From: Trichosphaerium sp. ATCC 40318
Lineage: Eukaryota > Discosea > Flabellinia > Trichosidae
Length of the DNA stretch: 64,000 nucleotides
Direction of reading: 5' to 3'
NCBI GenBank assembly: GCA_038496445.1
Contig: JALMLS010000561.1
Location: 1 to 64,000 of the forward strand
Shown: one piece after another, positions 34,867-46,855 of the stretch
Numbering within the stretch: position 1 is the first letter of the stretch
Layout of the letters: each line of letters begins with the position of its first letter
Position numbers and translations under genes: made by a program
Notes under the pieces: generated by a model
Databases searched by the model: none
Told to the model about the DNA's origin: nothing
What the model saw: only the letters and a program-made list of their open reading frames with translations

Positions 34867-35955
34867 GTGAGAACAGGTATTTTAGACCTTCCCGCAGAGA
34901 TTCTAGCACATATTTTACGTCAAACAACCAAAGCACGGTTTGCAGCCTGTCAAACATGTCAGTGCTTCGCTTCTATCATTCACGATATTATCGGATACAG
35001 AAGTGTTCATATTACGAGCATTTCACAAACAAAAGCAGTTTTAAAACATTCAAGTACTCTCCGACACACAAACATTAAACTGGATGGCCTCTTTGGTGCT
35101 GATGATTTTATCAAATTATTTTCTGGTGTTCATACTATCGACCTATCACGTGTCATGGATATTACATATCGACATGTAACAAATGAAGCAATAACAGCAC
35201 TTGCCGGAGTTCATACAATTAAGTTTGACAGTTGCAGACACATAACAGATGAAGGGCTAAAAGCTTTTGCTGGAGTTCATACAATTTATCTTAAGAATTG
35301 CAAATACATAAAAGATGAAGGGATAAAATACCTTGCTGGCGTTCATACAATTAATCTTAACAGTTGTGAAAATATAACAGATGAAGGTATCAAAGCTCTT
35401 TCTGGTGTTCATGAAATTAACCTTGCCTCTTGTTATAACATAACAGATGAAGGCATTAAAGCTCTTGCTGGAGTCCATACTATTTACCTTAATTACACCA
35501 AAGTAACTGACGACGGTGTTAAAGCACTTGCTGGCGTTCATACTATTCACCTCTGTAAGACTAAAGTAACAGATGAAGGGGTTAAAGCACTTGCTGGCGT
35601 TCATACTATTCACCTCTGTAAGACTAAAGTAACAGATGAAGGGGTTAAAGCACTTGCCGGAGTTCATACAATTGACCTACGTTTTAATAATAACATTACA
35701 GATGAAGGTATCAAAGCTCTTTCTGGTGTTCATGAAATTAACCTTGCCTCTTGTTATAACATAACAGATGAAGGCATTAAAGCTCTTGCTGGCATTCATA
35801 CCATTGATCTTAGCCATTGTGGTAAAATAACAGATGAAGGTATTAAAGCTCTTGCTGGAGTTCATACAATTGACCTATGTTTTAATACTAACATTACAGA
35901 TGAAGGTATCAAATCACTTACTGGTGCTCATAATATTTCTTTTTACCTTACATAA
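34867..35955 (+). CDS. F-box and leucine-rich-repeat protein 1
   Basis: The readable frame opens with an F-box (ILDLPAEILAHILRQTTKARFAACQTC) and continues with about 12 LRRs of the pattern ITDEGIKALAGVHTIxLxxC, 21-24 residues each, like the cysteine-containing LRRs of SCF substrate adaptors. No ATG precedes the F-box in frame (a TAA lies just upstream). The true start is therefore either in an upstream exon ending before the AACAG at 34876, or lost. A 63-bp unit coding VKALAGVHTIHLCKTKVTDEG is repeated exactly at about 35520-35645, and a block coding ALSGVHEINLASCYNITDEG occurs twice (about 35396 and 35716). Recent unit duplication is therefore clear. Predicted partner: Skp1-cullin ligase. 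Confidence 0.78.
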   Translation: MRTGILDLPAEILAHILRQTTKARFAACQTCQCFASIIHDIIGYRSVHITSISQTKAVLKHSSTLRHTNIKLDGLFGADDFIKLFSGVHTIDLSRVMDITYRHVTNEAITALAGVHTIKFDSCRHITDEGLKAFAGVHTIYLKNCKYIKDEGIKYLAGVHTINLNSCENITDEGIKALSGVHEINLASCYNITDEGIKALAGVHTIYLNYTKVTDDGVKALAGVHTIHLCKTKVTDEGVKALAGVHTIHLCKTKVTDEGVKALAGVHTIDLRFNNNITDEGIKALSGVHEINLASCYNITDEGIKALAGIHTIDLSHCGKITDEGIKALAGVHTIDLCFNTNITDEGIKSLTGAHNISFYLT

Positions 35956-35998
35956 AAATAACATTCTTGAAAAATGAAAAATTATAAACTTGCATTTG

Positions 35999-36941
35999 CA
36001 GGGGTAAAAATATTCTCAGCAAATAAATAGCATTTGCCAGCAAAATTTACTGGCAAATCTTAAGATTTTGCTGGCAAAAAAATCCATTAAATTCAGGGTT
36101 TTTGCTGGTTTTTTTGGCAAAAATTACTTGCAAATATCATCATTTGCCAGCAAATATCTATGGTATTTGCTGAAAATTCACAGTCAAAAAAAGCACATTT
36201 GTCAATAAAACCAGTCAGGAGTTTCAATCAATGCACAAGTTATTTTATTTAAATCACATGCACAAATACAAAATCACATTACAATGTACATAGAGTGTTT
36301 TTCTGTTGGGTGATTGGAATATTTCGCCATATGATTCTATACCATGTACCCCCCTGTAAAATGGTGCTGCGCATCTAATGCAAGTGGTTTCATCAAAATC
36401 CGTGTATTACTAAGAGCTACAGAAGTATGTAAATATAAATCGCTCGAAAATAAATAAATAAATACTTACATACCTCCGGACGCCTGCGGAAGGCAGGTAC
36501 TTCCATAATACTTTTGTTGGTAATGTAAATTGGTCTTGCGGTCACAGGGAGCTTGGTTTGGTTAAATTCCGTCAATTACTAAGAACGCTACATACCATTT
36601 AATAGTGATCATCCAAAATCGTTTTGGGCTCACATTGAAAAAGTATGTCAAGTCAATGAGTTTTTTCTTGGGAATATTATAGCTGGTGTTTTTTGGCCAA
36701 CTCAGCAAAACCATGGCATTTGCCAGCAAATGGCAAATATCTGGATTTGCTGGCAAATGACAATTTTTGCTAATTTGCAAAATGACAAAACCATGGCATT
36801 TGCCAACAAACAGCAAATACCAAGATTTGCCATCAAATGACAGTTTTTGCCATTTCAGTAAAAATGGCAAAACCCAGCATTTGCCAGCAAATGGCAAATA
36901 TCAAAATTTGCCAGCAATTGCCATAGATATTTTTACCCCTG
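35999..36941. mobile_element. Non-autonomous DNA transposon-like element (MITE)
   Basis: It begins CAGGGGTAAAAATAT and ends with the reverse complement (ATATTTTTACCCCTG), giving 15-bp terminal inverted repeats over about 943 bp with no coding capacity. Both ends carry clusters of the subterminal word TTTGCCAGCAAAT in both orientations (36030-36175 and 36715-36925). The CAGGGG terminus resembles hAT-type ends. The 8-bp flanks (TGCATTTG and ATAAGAAT) do not match, so no target duplication is seen. It lies just downstream of the F-box gene. Confidence 0.62.
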
Positions 36942-37018
36942 ATAAGAATCCTTTGTACACATTCTGAAAAAAGGGCAAGCCCCTGTAGGTATAGAAATAA
37001 TTGCTTTGAAGATGTATA

Positions 37019-38069
37019 CTATGGTACATAGGGTGTTGATGCTCCGACTTCCATATCAATATCTGATGGGCGTTGTGTATCAGACTTGTTGCCATGGTTG
37101 TGTTTTCTTATATACTTCTTTACCCAACCAACTGTGAGTAGCACAGAGGAAACTATAGCACCAATAAAATATATAATGGACAAAGCAATAATCGACTGTT
37201 TAAAACAAAGGCATAAGAACACTTCAACAACATAAAAAAACTAGTCCAGAAACAAGCATCTCTTCAAAATCCTACTTTTTTCCCCAAAGACAGAAAGACC
37301 TTGCGTTTTATTCGCATTTAAAAACAGCATTTTTAAGCACGTGGGGTAAAAAAAACTTGACGAAATTTGAATGCATTCAACTAATGTGTTTGTCAAATAT
37401 CAAACACGTGTCAACAGATGAATTGCTTAAAAAACGTGTAAAACTTGTTTGAAAAGAATAAACCAACACAAAAACTTACTGCTTGGTAGTGGGCAGGATT
37501 TCCTGTTCTTAACAAAGACGATGTTTGAACACCCTTACCTAAGTCTAGGAGCGTGGTCATAACTCCTGCACTTAGGATAACAAAGAATAGTGATGCAATA
37601 GTCGATACCAAGAACTAACGCAGTATTAGCAGTACAAACAAGCTCGTAGGCTTACCATTATGTAAACAGTCAGAACTCGTCCCATCTGAGGTATTATAAG
37701 CAATATAAAGCTTATAAAACTGAGCACTGCGCCAAGGAGTAGCGTTCTACGGAGAAAATGAGCAACTTCTGACTACTGGCGCCACAATCATTTTGTATGG
37801 TGTCTTGTAAGCTACTTACACTACAACGAAGTCAGGCGCTGTTACTGTACTGTCTGGTACACATTCACCGCCTATTAACTTAGTTTTAATTGTACAAACC
37901 CCTGCTTTGTATTTTGATATTAACCCGGTCAGTATAGTCGGAATTACCTAACAGGAACGCATAAATATCGAATATAATGTAATAATTCAAAAAGCGATCT
38001 TACTAGAAAACTGATTACTCCGACTACTCGGGCAGCTATTATTTGACATGGTATTCCTTTACAAGGCAT
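37019..38069 (-). CDS. Four-TM membrane protein, unrecognised
   Basis: Starting at MPCKGIPCQIIAARVVGVISF, about five exons encode four hydrophobic helices: IIAARVVGVISF-VIPTIL, LLLGAVLSFISFILLIIP, VSTIASLFFVILSAGVMTTLL, and IIALSIIYFIGAIVSSVLL. A Cys-containing loop (KYKAGVCTIKTKLIGGEC) follows helix 1, and a hydrophilic C-terminal tail ends GASTPYVP. The layout recalls tetraspan families of the claudin/SUR7 type, but no diagnostic motif was found. Confidence 0.65.
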
Positions 38070-38619
38070 CACTCGAGTTCAAATTGACTACAATTGACAG
38101 AGTTTCCGGTTAGTTCACTTAACTTAAGACATTACGTGAAACATTTTATACTCTTGCTTTTTTTGGTTTGCACGAAAAATGCTCACCTGTGTTCTACGTA
38201 CACTCTCTATCGTTTCCCGTATAGTTTCTTTATTGTTTGAGTCCTATTTTCAGCGAATATAGAGCGACAAAGTGTTAGAAACTACTGAACTTTCGCAGGG
38301 TTTTTAAAGCTAATACACAACAAGTTGTATGAATTGATACGTGCGGTGTCAATTTCAATAAGATACGTAAGCGACTCTACTCTAAGCAATGAAATACCAA
38401 TTTGAATATCAGCAAAAACCTAACAAGGTACAGCGAGAAATCTGCTAGCGGGAAAAGCGCTATCAACAGTTTTTTCGCCCGAAAACGTGATCTCAACCAA
38501 AAATGGCTGAAACGACATAAAAACGATAACGAACAAGTGGATTTCGCTAAAATGAGTGTTCTTGTAACTTATGAAGAGTTTTGTAGTAAACTACGAGTGT
38601 TTTGGTGTTTAGTATTTTT

Positions 38620-39000
38620 TTATTTTTGGTTTTGAGCTTTATGCCCATTTTGTCGCGCTCTTCGTTGTTGAAGATGCCTTGTAAAGGCAGAGGCCTTAGC
38701 CACGCGTTTGACACTAGTTTTCACCGTTTTGACTTTGTTCACCGCTTGTAAAACGGCGCACTTGGTCAGTTTCTTACATGAGGCAAGTTTGGAGGCTCTT
38801 CTGTGCTTCTTTGTCCGTTTCGGCTCAGAGGAGGTTGGGTTATTTACCTGCCCTGCATCTGCTCTCGTGCGCGTATTGGCTTGTTGTTGTGCTCTAGCTC
38901 GAGCAATAACATAAGCCCTTCCGCGCCGAGGTTGTCGATGATCATGCCCAGTGATAGCCGATTGGATGAATAGAACGCACGTAAGGAAGAATTTCAGCAT
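38620..39000 (-). CDS. Small secreted basic protein
   Basis: A single-exon 126-residue ORF with a true ATG and an apparent signal peptide (MLKFFLTCVLFIQSAITG). The mature part is rich in Arg and Lys (KRTKKHRRASKL, RVAKASAF, RRARQNGHKAQNQK), with only two Cys. I do not recognise it. Options include a secreted cationic peptide precursor or a cell-wall or matrix protein. A chance ORF is possible but less likely given the clean signal peptide. Confidence 0.5.
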   Translation of the reverse strand: MLKFFLTCVLFIQSAITGHDHRQPRRGRAYVIARARAQQQANTRTRADAGQVNNPTSSEPKRTKKHRRASKLASCKKLTKCAVLQAVNKVKTVKTSVKRVAKASAFTRHLQQRRARQNGHKAQNQK

Positions 39001-41138
39001 GATGAAGTAGTGTATGTCGTTGTACTTCTAAGAGCCACCAGAGTTATGAATAAATGAGACTTTCTGAAGATCAGTCAGAAAGAAACCTCTGCAAAAAAAC
39101 ATCACAGGTACCTAAATGTAACGTGAAACGTGCAATGCGCAGGAAAATACGCACAGGAAGACAAATAACATTTAAAAAAAATAACAAGTAAAGATAGGAC
39201 ATACGTAAATCACACTGAGCACAGGCATCATGATTGAGGACTGTAAACCGCTGTTACCTTTGTGACGCTTACGTACCTTTTATCTAAACACTCACTTCTG
39301 TACTGACGCCGTGTACCAAACCAACTCTATAATGGTGTAAAGTAAGGTTGAAAAACAAACCTGTTTCATCACTTCACAAGTACGCGCTGTGTCTGTCCCA
39401 CATCAATTCTTGCGCATATTTTACGGTAGAAGTCTATTACATCAATTGATTTTTGCGCGTAGCGCCCTTTATCTTTTCTCAACCGAGTTTATTTTTGAGC
39501 TAAAAAAAATGCTTGAACTAATCGCTTTCGCCGGTTTCTATCCAAGGCGGCGTTTTTAGTAACAATTGGATCGAGAACTTCGTATCTTCGTACCTTGAGG
39601 TCTTCAATGTGCGCTAAAACGAGATATCAGACCCTGAAATGTAATACCGCACCACTAATCCGTATCCAAACCAGAGGCAGTCTATTTATGAGGCTAAAAT
39701 AAAACAGAAAAGACTAACAAAGAAAATGGACAAAAAAAAGGTCGTAAGATAAATAAGCTCTTTTATGCAACATATGCCAGCTTGACTGAAAAACATACAA
39801 CACAATATAAATAGGAATCAAATACAAAATACAATTTTGGAATATCTGTCAAAAAAACGTGACAATCAAAAATAAACTTTTTTTTTTAGCTTTTACAATT
39901 TTATTACAATGCGCCACCCTGTAAATATCGAACCCTACAAACAATAGTAAGCTATATTAAAGAACACTACATATTTACCGTTCTGCAAGCCAACATCCCT
40001 TATCTCCCAAGCCAATCCTATGAAGCCTAATAACTATTACACCTACAAACTAGCCGTACCCATCCTGTGAATCCATTACCTCTTGTACCTACATATTGTA
40101 AGAGAAGGAAGTACCTTGGCCAATCAATAGTAAATAATCATGAATTATTTATAAAGGGCACAAGATACTAAAATAAAAAGTTGTGGCATCACTCCAGTTT
40201 TACTAAAACGCCTCTAAAGTACGCACACGGCATCTGCACGCACATTCAGTGCGTTCGTTGTAAAAAGATGGAAGATGTGAGTGCGCATTATCATACTACG
40301 CAGTATCCAATTTCGAGTTGCATCAAAAAACCAAACCCACTCATACTTGTTTTTAATACGCTGTAGCTACCATCCACGCGTATTTAACGCCATTGCGAGT
40401 ATATTTACCTTTTCATTGTGTCGCAACAGCTTTTAAATATTGACTTTGTCTAGTAGGCCAACAAACAACGCTCGACCGCTCGTAAAACTGATCCGTTGGT
40501 TCTTTACATCCCTCCTGTCCGATATTTCTAATTGTTATTTGATGAAGTTGTTGGCCAATACACGAAATCTGGTACGCCCATAGATGCACAGTAGAGCATT
40601 AAATAAAATACTACGTGCCGTTACACTCATCTTCGGAAAATCACGTTTGAGTAACCGAAACAGCATCAAAATCCATTTTTTGAGCGTTGAGTCGTTGTGA
40701 AAATACTCAGGGCTTACTACGATCCGTGTTGTAGCGTTTGTAGCAATTTTTTATGTCCACATCGCTGCTTCGAGGTATCGCGCCCTGTGATAACTCTTCT
40801 ACATACCATAGACGCACGAAATAAATATTTAAAGCAGATCCGTTCGAACACGTTTTGCAACCTTTTAAACCATAATCACGTTAGTTTCTAAAACCCTGTA
40901 AAAAGATTGCGCTTTGTTTTGCCACTGCCAAAATAAAAATAGATTTGGTCAGCGAATTTACACAGCAAGAATAGTTTGGCCTGTTTGACTGTGCACCAAC
41001 ACCTTTTAGCACGAAAAACTTATAAAAATATCTACTATTGGACATGTCATCTTTGGTATTTTATAAACATCACGTGTGAACTGGTGGCTTAAACTCGCTT
41101 TATTTTCAGTTTCCCATACCAAAAGAACCTATTTTCGT
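39001..41138. other. Gene-poor stretch
   Basis: About 2.1 kb without a convincing gene on either strand. ORFs are short, lack start context and have no recognisable motifs. No tRNA-like cloverleaf was found. Confidence 0.55.
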
Positions 41139-42279
41139 ATGTCTAAGTACAAGATATTAGTTCTAGGCGATAGCCATGTTGGTAAATCAGCGATTATCGT
41201 TCAACTTGTTATGAAAGAGTTTCCAAAGCAATACGAACCAACAATTATAGACACATATACCATAAATTACCCAACAGAACAGGAAATAATAAAACTGGAA
41301 ATAATAGACACAGGAGGAAATGAAAATTACATATCAATGGTTGATGAGGTACGCGCAAAGAGTGTTTGAAGAACAAAATAAAAGAAAAAAAAATACAAAT
41401 CAGATGTTCCCGAATTCGCGAAAGTTTTTCGTCCCTTTAAACACAGGTGCGTTCGTACCGTGTAATAACGGATAATCTGAGTACCGGTGTAATTTTGGAA
41501 CATTTAATTGATGAAAAGTTTGTCGTGTAGGCCCTACAATCGCTTCAACGACTCTATCGATAAATCGATTTACGATTTGTATTTGTTTTTTATTTTTACA
41601 TCACGTGATATATTTCTAACATTATACAACTCTAGTATATCGAATCAGCTCATGGATTTATGCTTGTTTACTCAACTATAAGAAAGAATACATTCAAAAG
41701 CATTGAAGAGCACTACAACAAAATTGTACAGTACGTTCCAATTTGGCTTTTTTTATCTCAAATTCTATAAAAAATCTCTTCAAACACGTGTATGAGTTTA
41801 GGATAAAGGGGAATAAAGATTTTCAAGTCATAATAATTGGAACAAAGAATGATCTACCAGGACGACAAGTACCCGTAGTCAAAGCTGTACAACTTGCTCA
41901 AAAAATCGGATGTTCTTCAGTTGAAACATCACCCAAAAAATTATCTACAATTGATGACGCATATTCTTTGCTTGTTTCAGAGATATACAGGAATAATCCG
42001 ATAGAAGTAATGCCAGAGGCAACAGAGACAACAGAGACAACAGAGACAACAGAAACAACAGAGGCAACAGAGACAAAGTCAAATCCAAGTCCACGCGCCA
42101 GTCCGCGTGGTAGTCCTGTCCAAGCTATCAAAAAGAAGAAAAGGGCATTATCTTCATCTCCTACAAAAGTTCGAAAGAATTCTATTGCATTCCTTAAACA
42201 GAAGACTGGACGCGTGCATAGAACATTATCCTTGTCAAAGAAAAAAAAGAGTGCCACTAAAGTAAAGACTTCTACGTAA
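41139..42279 (+). CDS. Ras-like small GTPase with basic tail
   Basis: MSKYKILVLGDSHVGKSAI contains a P-loop (GDSHVGKS). Switch I has PTIIDTY, switch II DTGGNE (consensus DTAGQE), then GTKNDL (NKxD) and ETSPKK (SAK), so nucleotide binding is likely but several motifs deviate. One long intron of about 285 nt (from 41349) and a short one split the gene. After the G domain comes an acidic TET repeat (42019-42080) and a Lys/Arg-rich tail (KKKKRALSSSP, SLSKKKKSATK). There is no CAAX box, so any membrane contact would be electrostatic. Closest to Ras/Rap-type GTPases in general layout. Confidence 0.8.
42019..42078 (+). repeat. 9-bp repeat ACAGAGACA
   Basis: Several tandem copies code a Thr-Glu-Thr run between the G domain and the basic tail of the Ras-like protein. 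Microsatellite-type length variation is expected. Confidence 0.75.
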
Positions 42280-42765
42280 ACTCGTTCGCTTGTTGTTGAT
42301 TATTTCTCTAAAAGTGCTCCAACGTGCGTAGCTATGTTTGTTTCAAAAACAAGTTAAAAAAACAATCAACCGAGTTGCGCAGTGGATAATGTTTGCCCTG
42401 TACTCGCACTACGTTTTTACAGCGCGCACCAGTACCTGCACTAATAAGTGACGCAATTTCATGCGTGTGGTAGTGATAGACATTCTTCTTCATAGGAGCC
42501 ACTTGATATTGATCACTACGCGTATGTCTAAGGTAGCGACTAGTATCAAGAGTGGTGACAGTACTCTCGAAATGAGTGAAGACGCCGAACGTACGACGGA
42601 AGAGCGTAGTTATTGCCTACAAGAATTGTGTTCGGCAAACGGAGTTCAAAGAGTGAAAAAAGCTAAATTCATACAATGCGTTCAGTGAAATGAATACTTG
42701 AAACAAAACCTCAAAAAAATCATAATTCATCAGCGCAAAGCGAGTAACAACAAAACAAACACTAA

Positions 42766-43878
<1,113 letters not shown>

Positions 43879-44143
43879 ATAATATACTGGCTAAAAAATC
43901 GCCACCTGTTAAATAAAACCTTGTATTCTTCTACTTGTTCGTAATTTTTTTTCAATCGTTTGTTATCTACTCCAGGCAAGTCCTAAACGCTCTTTTTTCT
44001 TTTTTTCGAATTCTCATTGCCTTTATTGTCTTAATCACGTGAATGTGTGAACATTTTATTTTCAAATAAATTAGCTACAAGATAGTAAACAACACAAATA
44101 CACAACGAAGACAAAGGATCAATCAAGCTTAATTTAACGTAAA

Positions 44144-45414
44144 ATGGAAGAACAGACACCAAACGCTACGCACAACTTATTGTACCTTACCAGGCTTCCA
44201 GTTGAAGTAATAGTGCATATCTTACGACAAGGATCATATACGCTGCGCTCAGCCCAAACATGCCACTTGTTGCGAGAAATCGTTCATAACCATGTTGGAT
44301 ATCCTAAAATCAATGTTACCAGCGAAAGTGAAGTGAAATTTCTCCATGGGAGTCCATTACTGAAGAACTCAGTTATTTCTTTCAGTCTATTCCATAAAGT
44401 AACCGACAGCCACTTGCAATTACTGGCAGGTGCTCATTCCATCGATTTAAGACTCTGCAGCAAAATAACAGATGAAGGCGTGAAGGCGTTGGCTGGTGTC
44501 CACGTGATTTATTTATCACAAACAAACATAACAGATGAAGGTATAAAGGCATTGTCTGGCGTACACACTATCTACTTAGATTGCACAAATGTAACAGATG
44601 AAGGTGTAAAGGCACTGTCTGGTGTACAAAAAATTGTTTTATCGGAAATAGACATAACAGATGAAGGTTTGAAGCATTGGCTGGTGTACATACAATTTAC
44701 TTAAGGCGCTGTAAGTATATAACAGATGAAGGCGTCAAAGCGTTGGCTGGTGTACATAAAATCAGGTTATCATATACAAAGGTCACTGACAAAGGTTTGA
44801 AGGCGTTGGCTGGTGTACACACTATTCGTTTACGTCATTGTACCTTAGTAACAGATGAAGGTGTAAAGGCATTATCTGGCGTACACACTATCTACTTAGA
44901 TTGCACGAATGTAACAGATGAAGGTATAAAGGCATTGTCTGGTGTACATAAAATTTATTTATCGGAAACAAAGGTAACAGATGAAGGTTTGAAAGCATTG
45001 TCTAGAGCACGCACCATCGACTTATGCTGTTGTGAGTCAATAACAGATGAAGGTTTGACAGCATTGTCTAGCGTAAATACAATTAACTTGAGTCTAACAA
45101 ACGTAACAGACAATGGTATTTCATTGTTGGCTGGTGTACATAAGATATACTTATCACAAACAAATATAACAGATGAAGGTTTGAAGTCATTGTCTGGTGT
45201 ACACTATCTACTTACGTTAGTGTGACTCAATAACAGATGGGGGGGTTTGAAAGCATTGGTGGGTGTGCACACTATCGATTTGTCCAACTGCTACAAGATA
45301 ACATTTGAAGGTGTATCAGTATTAAGTGGCGCATTCAATAGAAATCTAAGTAACAAAGAATGGAAACACTACTCGTTGAAGGTATCTCCACTTGGCTACT
45401 CTGCTATGCTATAA
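44144..45414 (+). pseudogene. F-box and leucine-rich-repeat protein 2, frameshifted
   Basis: ATG at 44144, an F-box (YLTRLPVEVIVHILRQGSYTLRSAQTC), then some 14 LRRs of the ITDEGxKALxGVHxIxL type. Homologous to 34867-35955. One base is missing near 44675 (TTGAAGCATTGG, where other units have TTGAAGGCGTTGG), shifting the frame. Two more disturbances lie at about 45205-45245, including a G7 run. Beyond them the frame resumes to VSPLGYSAML and TAA at 45412-45414. Either a recent pseudogene or a real gene with uncorrected homopolymer errors; the otherwise well-kept repeats favour recent damage or errors. It sits 265 bp after the polyubiquitin stop. Confidence 0.75.
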
Positions 45415-45764
45415 TAAATTTAGTTTTCTCATTAGTATTTGAGTGTATGTTGTTCCACCAATGATTTGCACTTAATAATTCCTGCAGTATGGGCATTATT
45501 GGAGGTGCCAAAAAGATTTTTGCATCTAGTTTTGGCAACTTGTTGCTTGTAAAGAAATCTCACAATTTTTTGTTCTCACTACCCGTCTTTTAATAACTGC
45601 AGTCTCAAACTGTTACTCAAAGTTCGACTATCTTATCACCTACAGCGACTACTTTCGCACAAAACACCAAGTTTGCTTTGTATTTGTTACAACGTCTTAT
45701 TATCAATAATCTTTCGAAAAAACCCATGACAAGAAAAGTAAAAAGGATGTGACAGGTGATCGTG

Positions 45765-46145
45765 TCAATTGGTTTTAAGTCTCCGGGAAATCCCGGAGAG
45801 GGGGGAGGTAGGAGTTTGAAAGGGCCACATGACACCTCTCAAAGCTCGAATGTCGAAGTAAATTCCGTCGTCGTAGTAATAGTCAGTCATATGATAAGTC
45901 CACTTTCGTCGGTACATCAGCTCGTATTTTAGTAAGTATTTGTTTTGCGTATTGCCGATGGACCAACGGGACGTGTCATATGCTACCACTTGTGACATTA
46001 CTGTCACAGCGAAATAACTCGAAACCCAAGCTAAGAGATTGTGCATGGACGTCTTTTTCAAGACTCCTTTACACGAACACTCAGTACGTAGTAGAGTTAT
46101 ATATTTATGTAGAAGCATTGAACTGCACCTATTTTCACTATCCAT
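45765..46145 (-). CDS. Hypothetical protein
   Basis: A 126-residue ORF from a true ATG (MDSENRCSSMLLHKYITLL), rich in Tyr and Trp toward the end (KYELMYRRKWTYHMTDYYYDDGIYFD). No family recognised, no signal peptide, and an intron near 46065-46025 is possible. The composition is unlike the low-complexity noise of the neighbouring intergenic DNA, but support is thin. Confidence 0.3.
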   Translation of the reverse strand: MDSENRCSSMLLHKYITLLRTECSCKGVLKKTSMHNLLAWVSSYFAVTVMSQVVAYDTSRWSIGNTQNKYLLKYELMYRRKWTYHMTDYYYDDGIYFDIRALRGVMWPFQTPTSPLSGISRRLKTN

Positions 46146-46855
46146 TAGTATTGTAGATCATAGCTGTATTTAAAGAAGCCAAACTGACACAGAAAAAAAA
46201 AGTGGTTAAAAAACTTGCGAGATTTCCATTTTTCATCACATTGTACTTTTTCTGTGAATATGTGACTAAATAAGTCAACCGTACGTAGTCAACCATTCAA
46301 GCCTTGGAATTGGTTTATGTTGTGAAAAGAGACGGATTTTATTTCAGACAGGAAGGGTAAGAGAAAAAAACGATTGATGAGCTTTTCAATCAACTTTTTT
46401 TTTTTGAGTCAAACTCTTGTTATTCTCTTGGCGTTTAAACAAAAGAAAAGTAAAATTTATTGTCTATATGTGTTATGCATTCATTCAGATACTTCTTCAC
46501 TGGTTCTTTCTTTAAGCAGATCAAACATTATGCTGGCTAATCGCCAATTGTTAAATAAAACCTGTATTCTGTCAACTCAAGTTTTTACTTTTTTCTCGTT
46601 GCCTGTATTAAGCACTGGTCTGGTAGTATGTTAGCTTCAAGCTTGGTTATCTGGCTCTGTTTTTTGGGGAAAGACGCTGATGATTCGTAAACTTACTTTA
46701 AAAAACGAGTCATTCTATACTTAACAAGTACTTCATTTACAAAGCCATAATTACAAGCTACAGGTGTACAACGAAGAAAAGGCGACAGTAGCTTTAGTTT
46801 GGCTACATGCAGTGTTCTTCTTTTTTTTTAATACGATCGCAAAAAAATGTGCCAT
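46146..46855. other. Intergenic stretch
   Basis: About 700 bp, AT-rich, with poly-T and poly-A runs. No gene found on either strand. Confidence 0.5.

Noticed and set aside
35257-35865. Minus-strand ORFs with MNASKCFNPFICYF-like repeats
   Set aside because: Antisense of the LRR repeats of the F-box gene.
39900-39960. Possible tRNA B box on the minus strand (GGTTCGAT)
   Set aside because: The flanking bases do not form a T stem and no acceptor or anticodon stem could be built.
42522-42688. 54-residue ORF (MSKVATSIKSGDS...) just before polyubiquitin
   Set aside because: It has a true ATG but no family signal, and it lies in what is probably the polyubiquitin promoter and 5' UTR.
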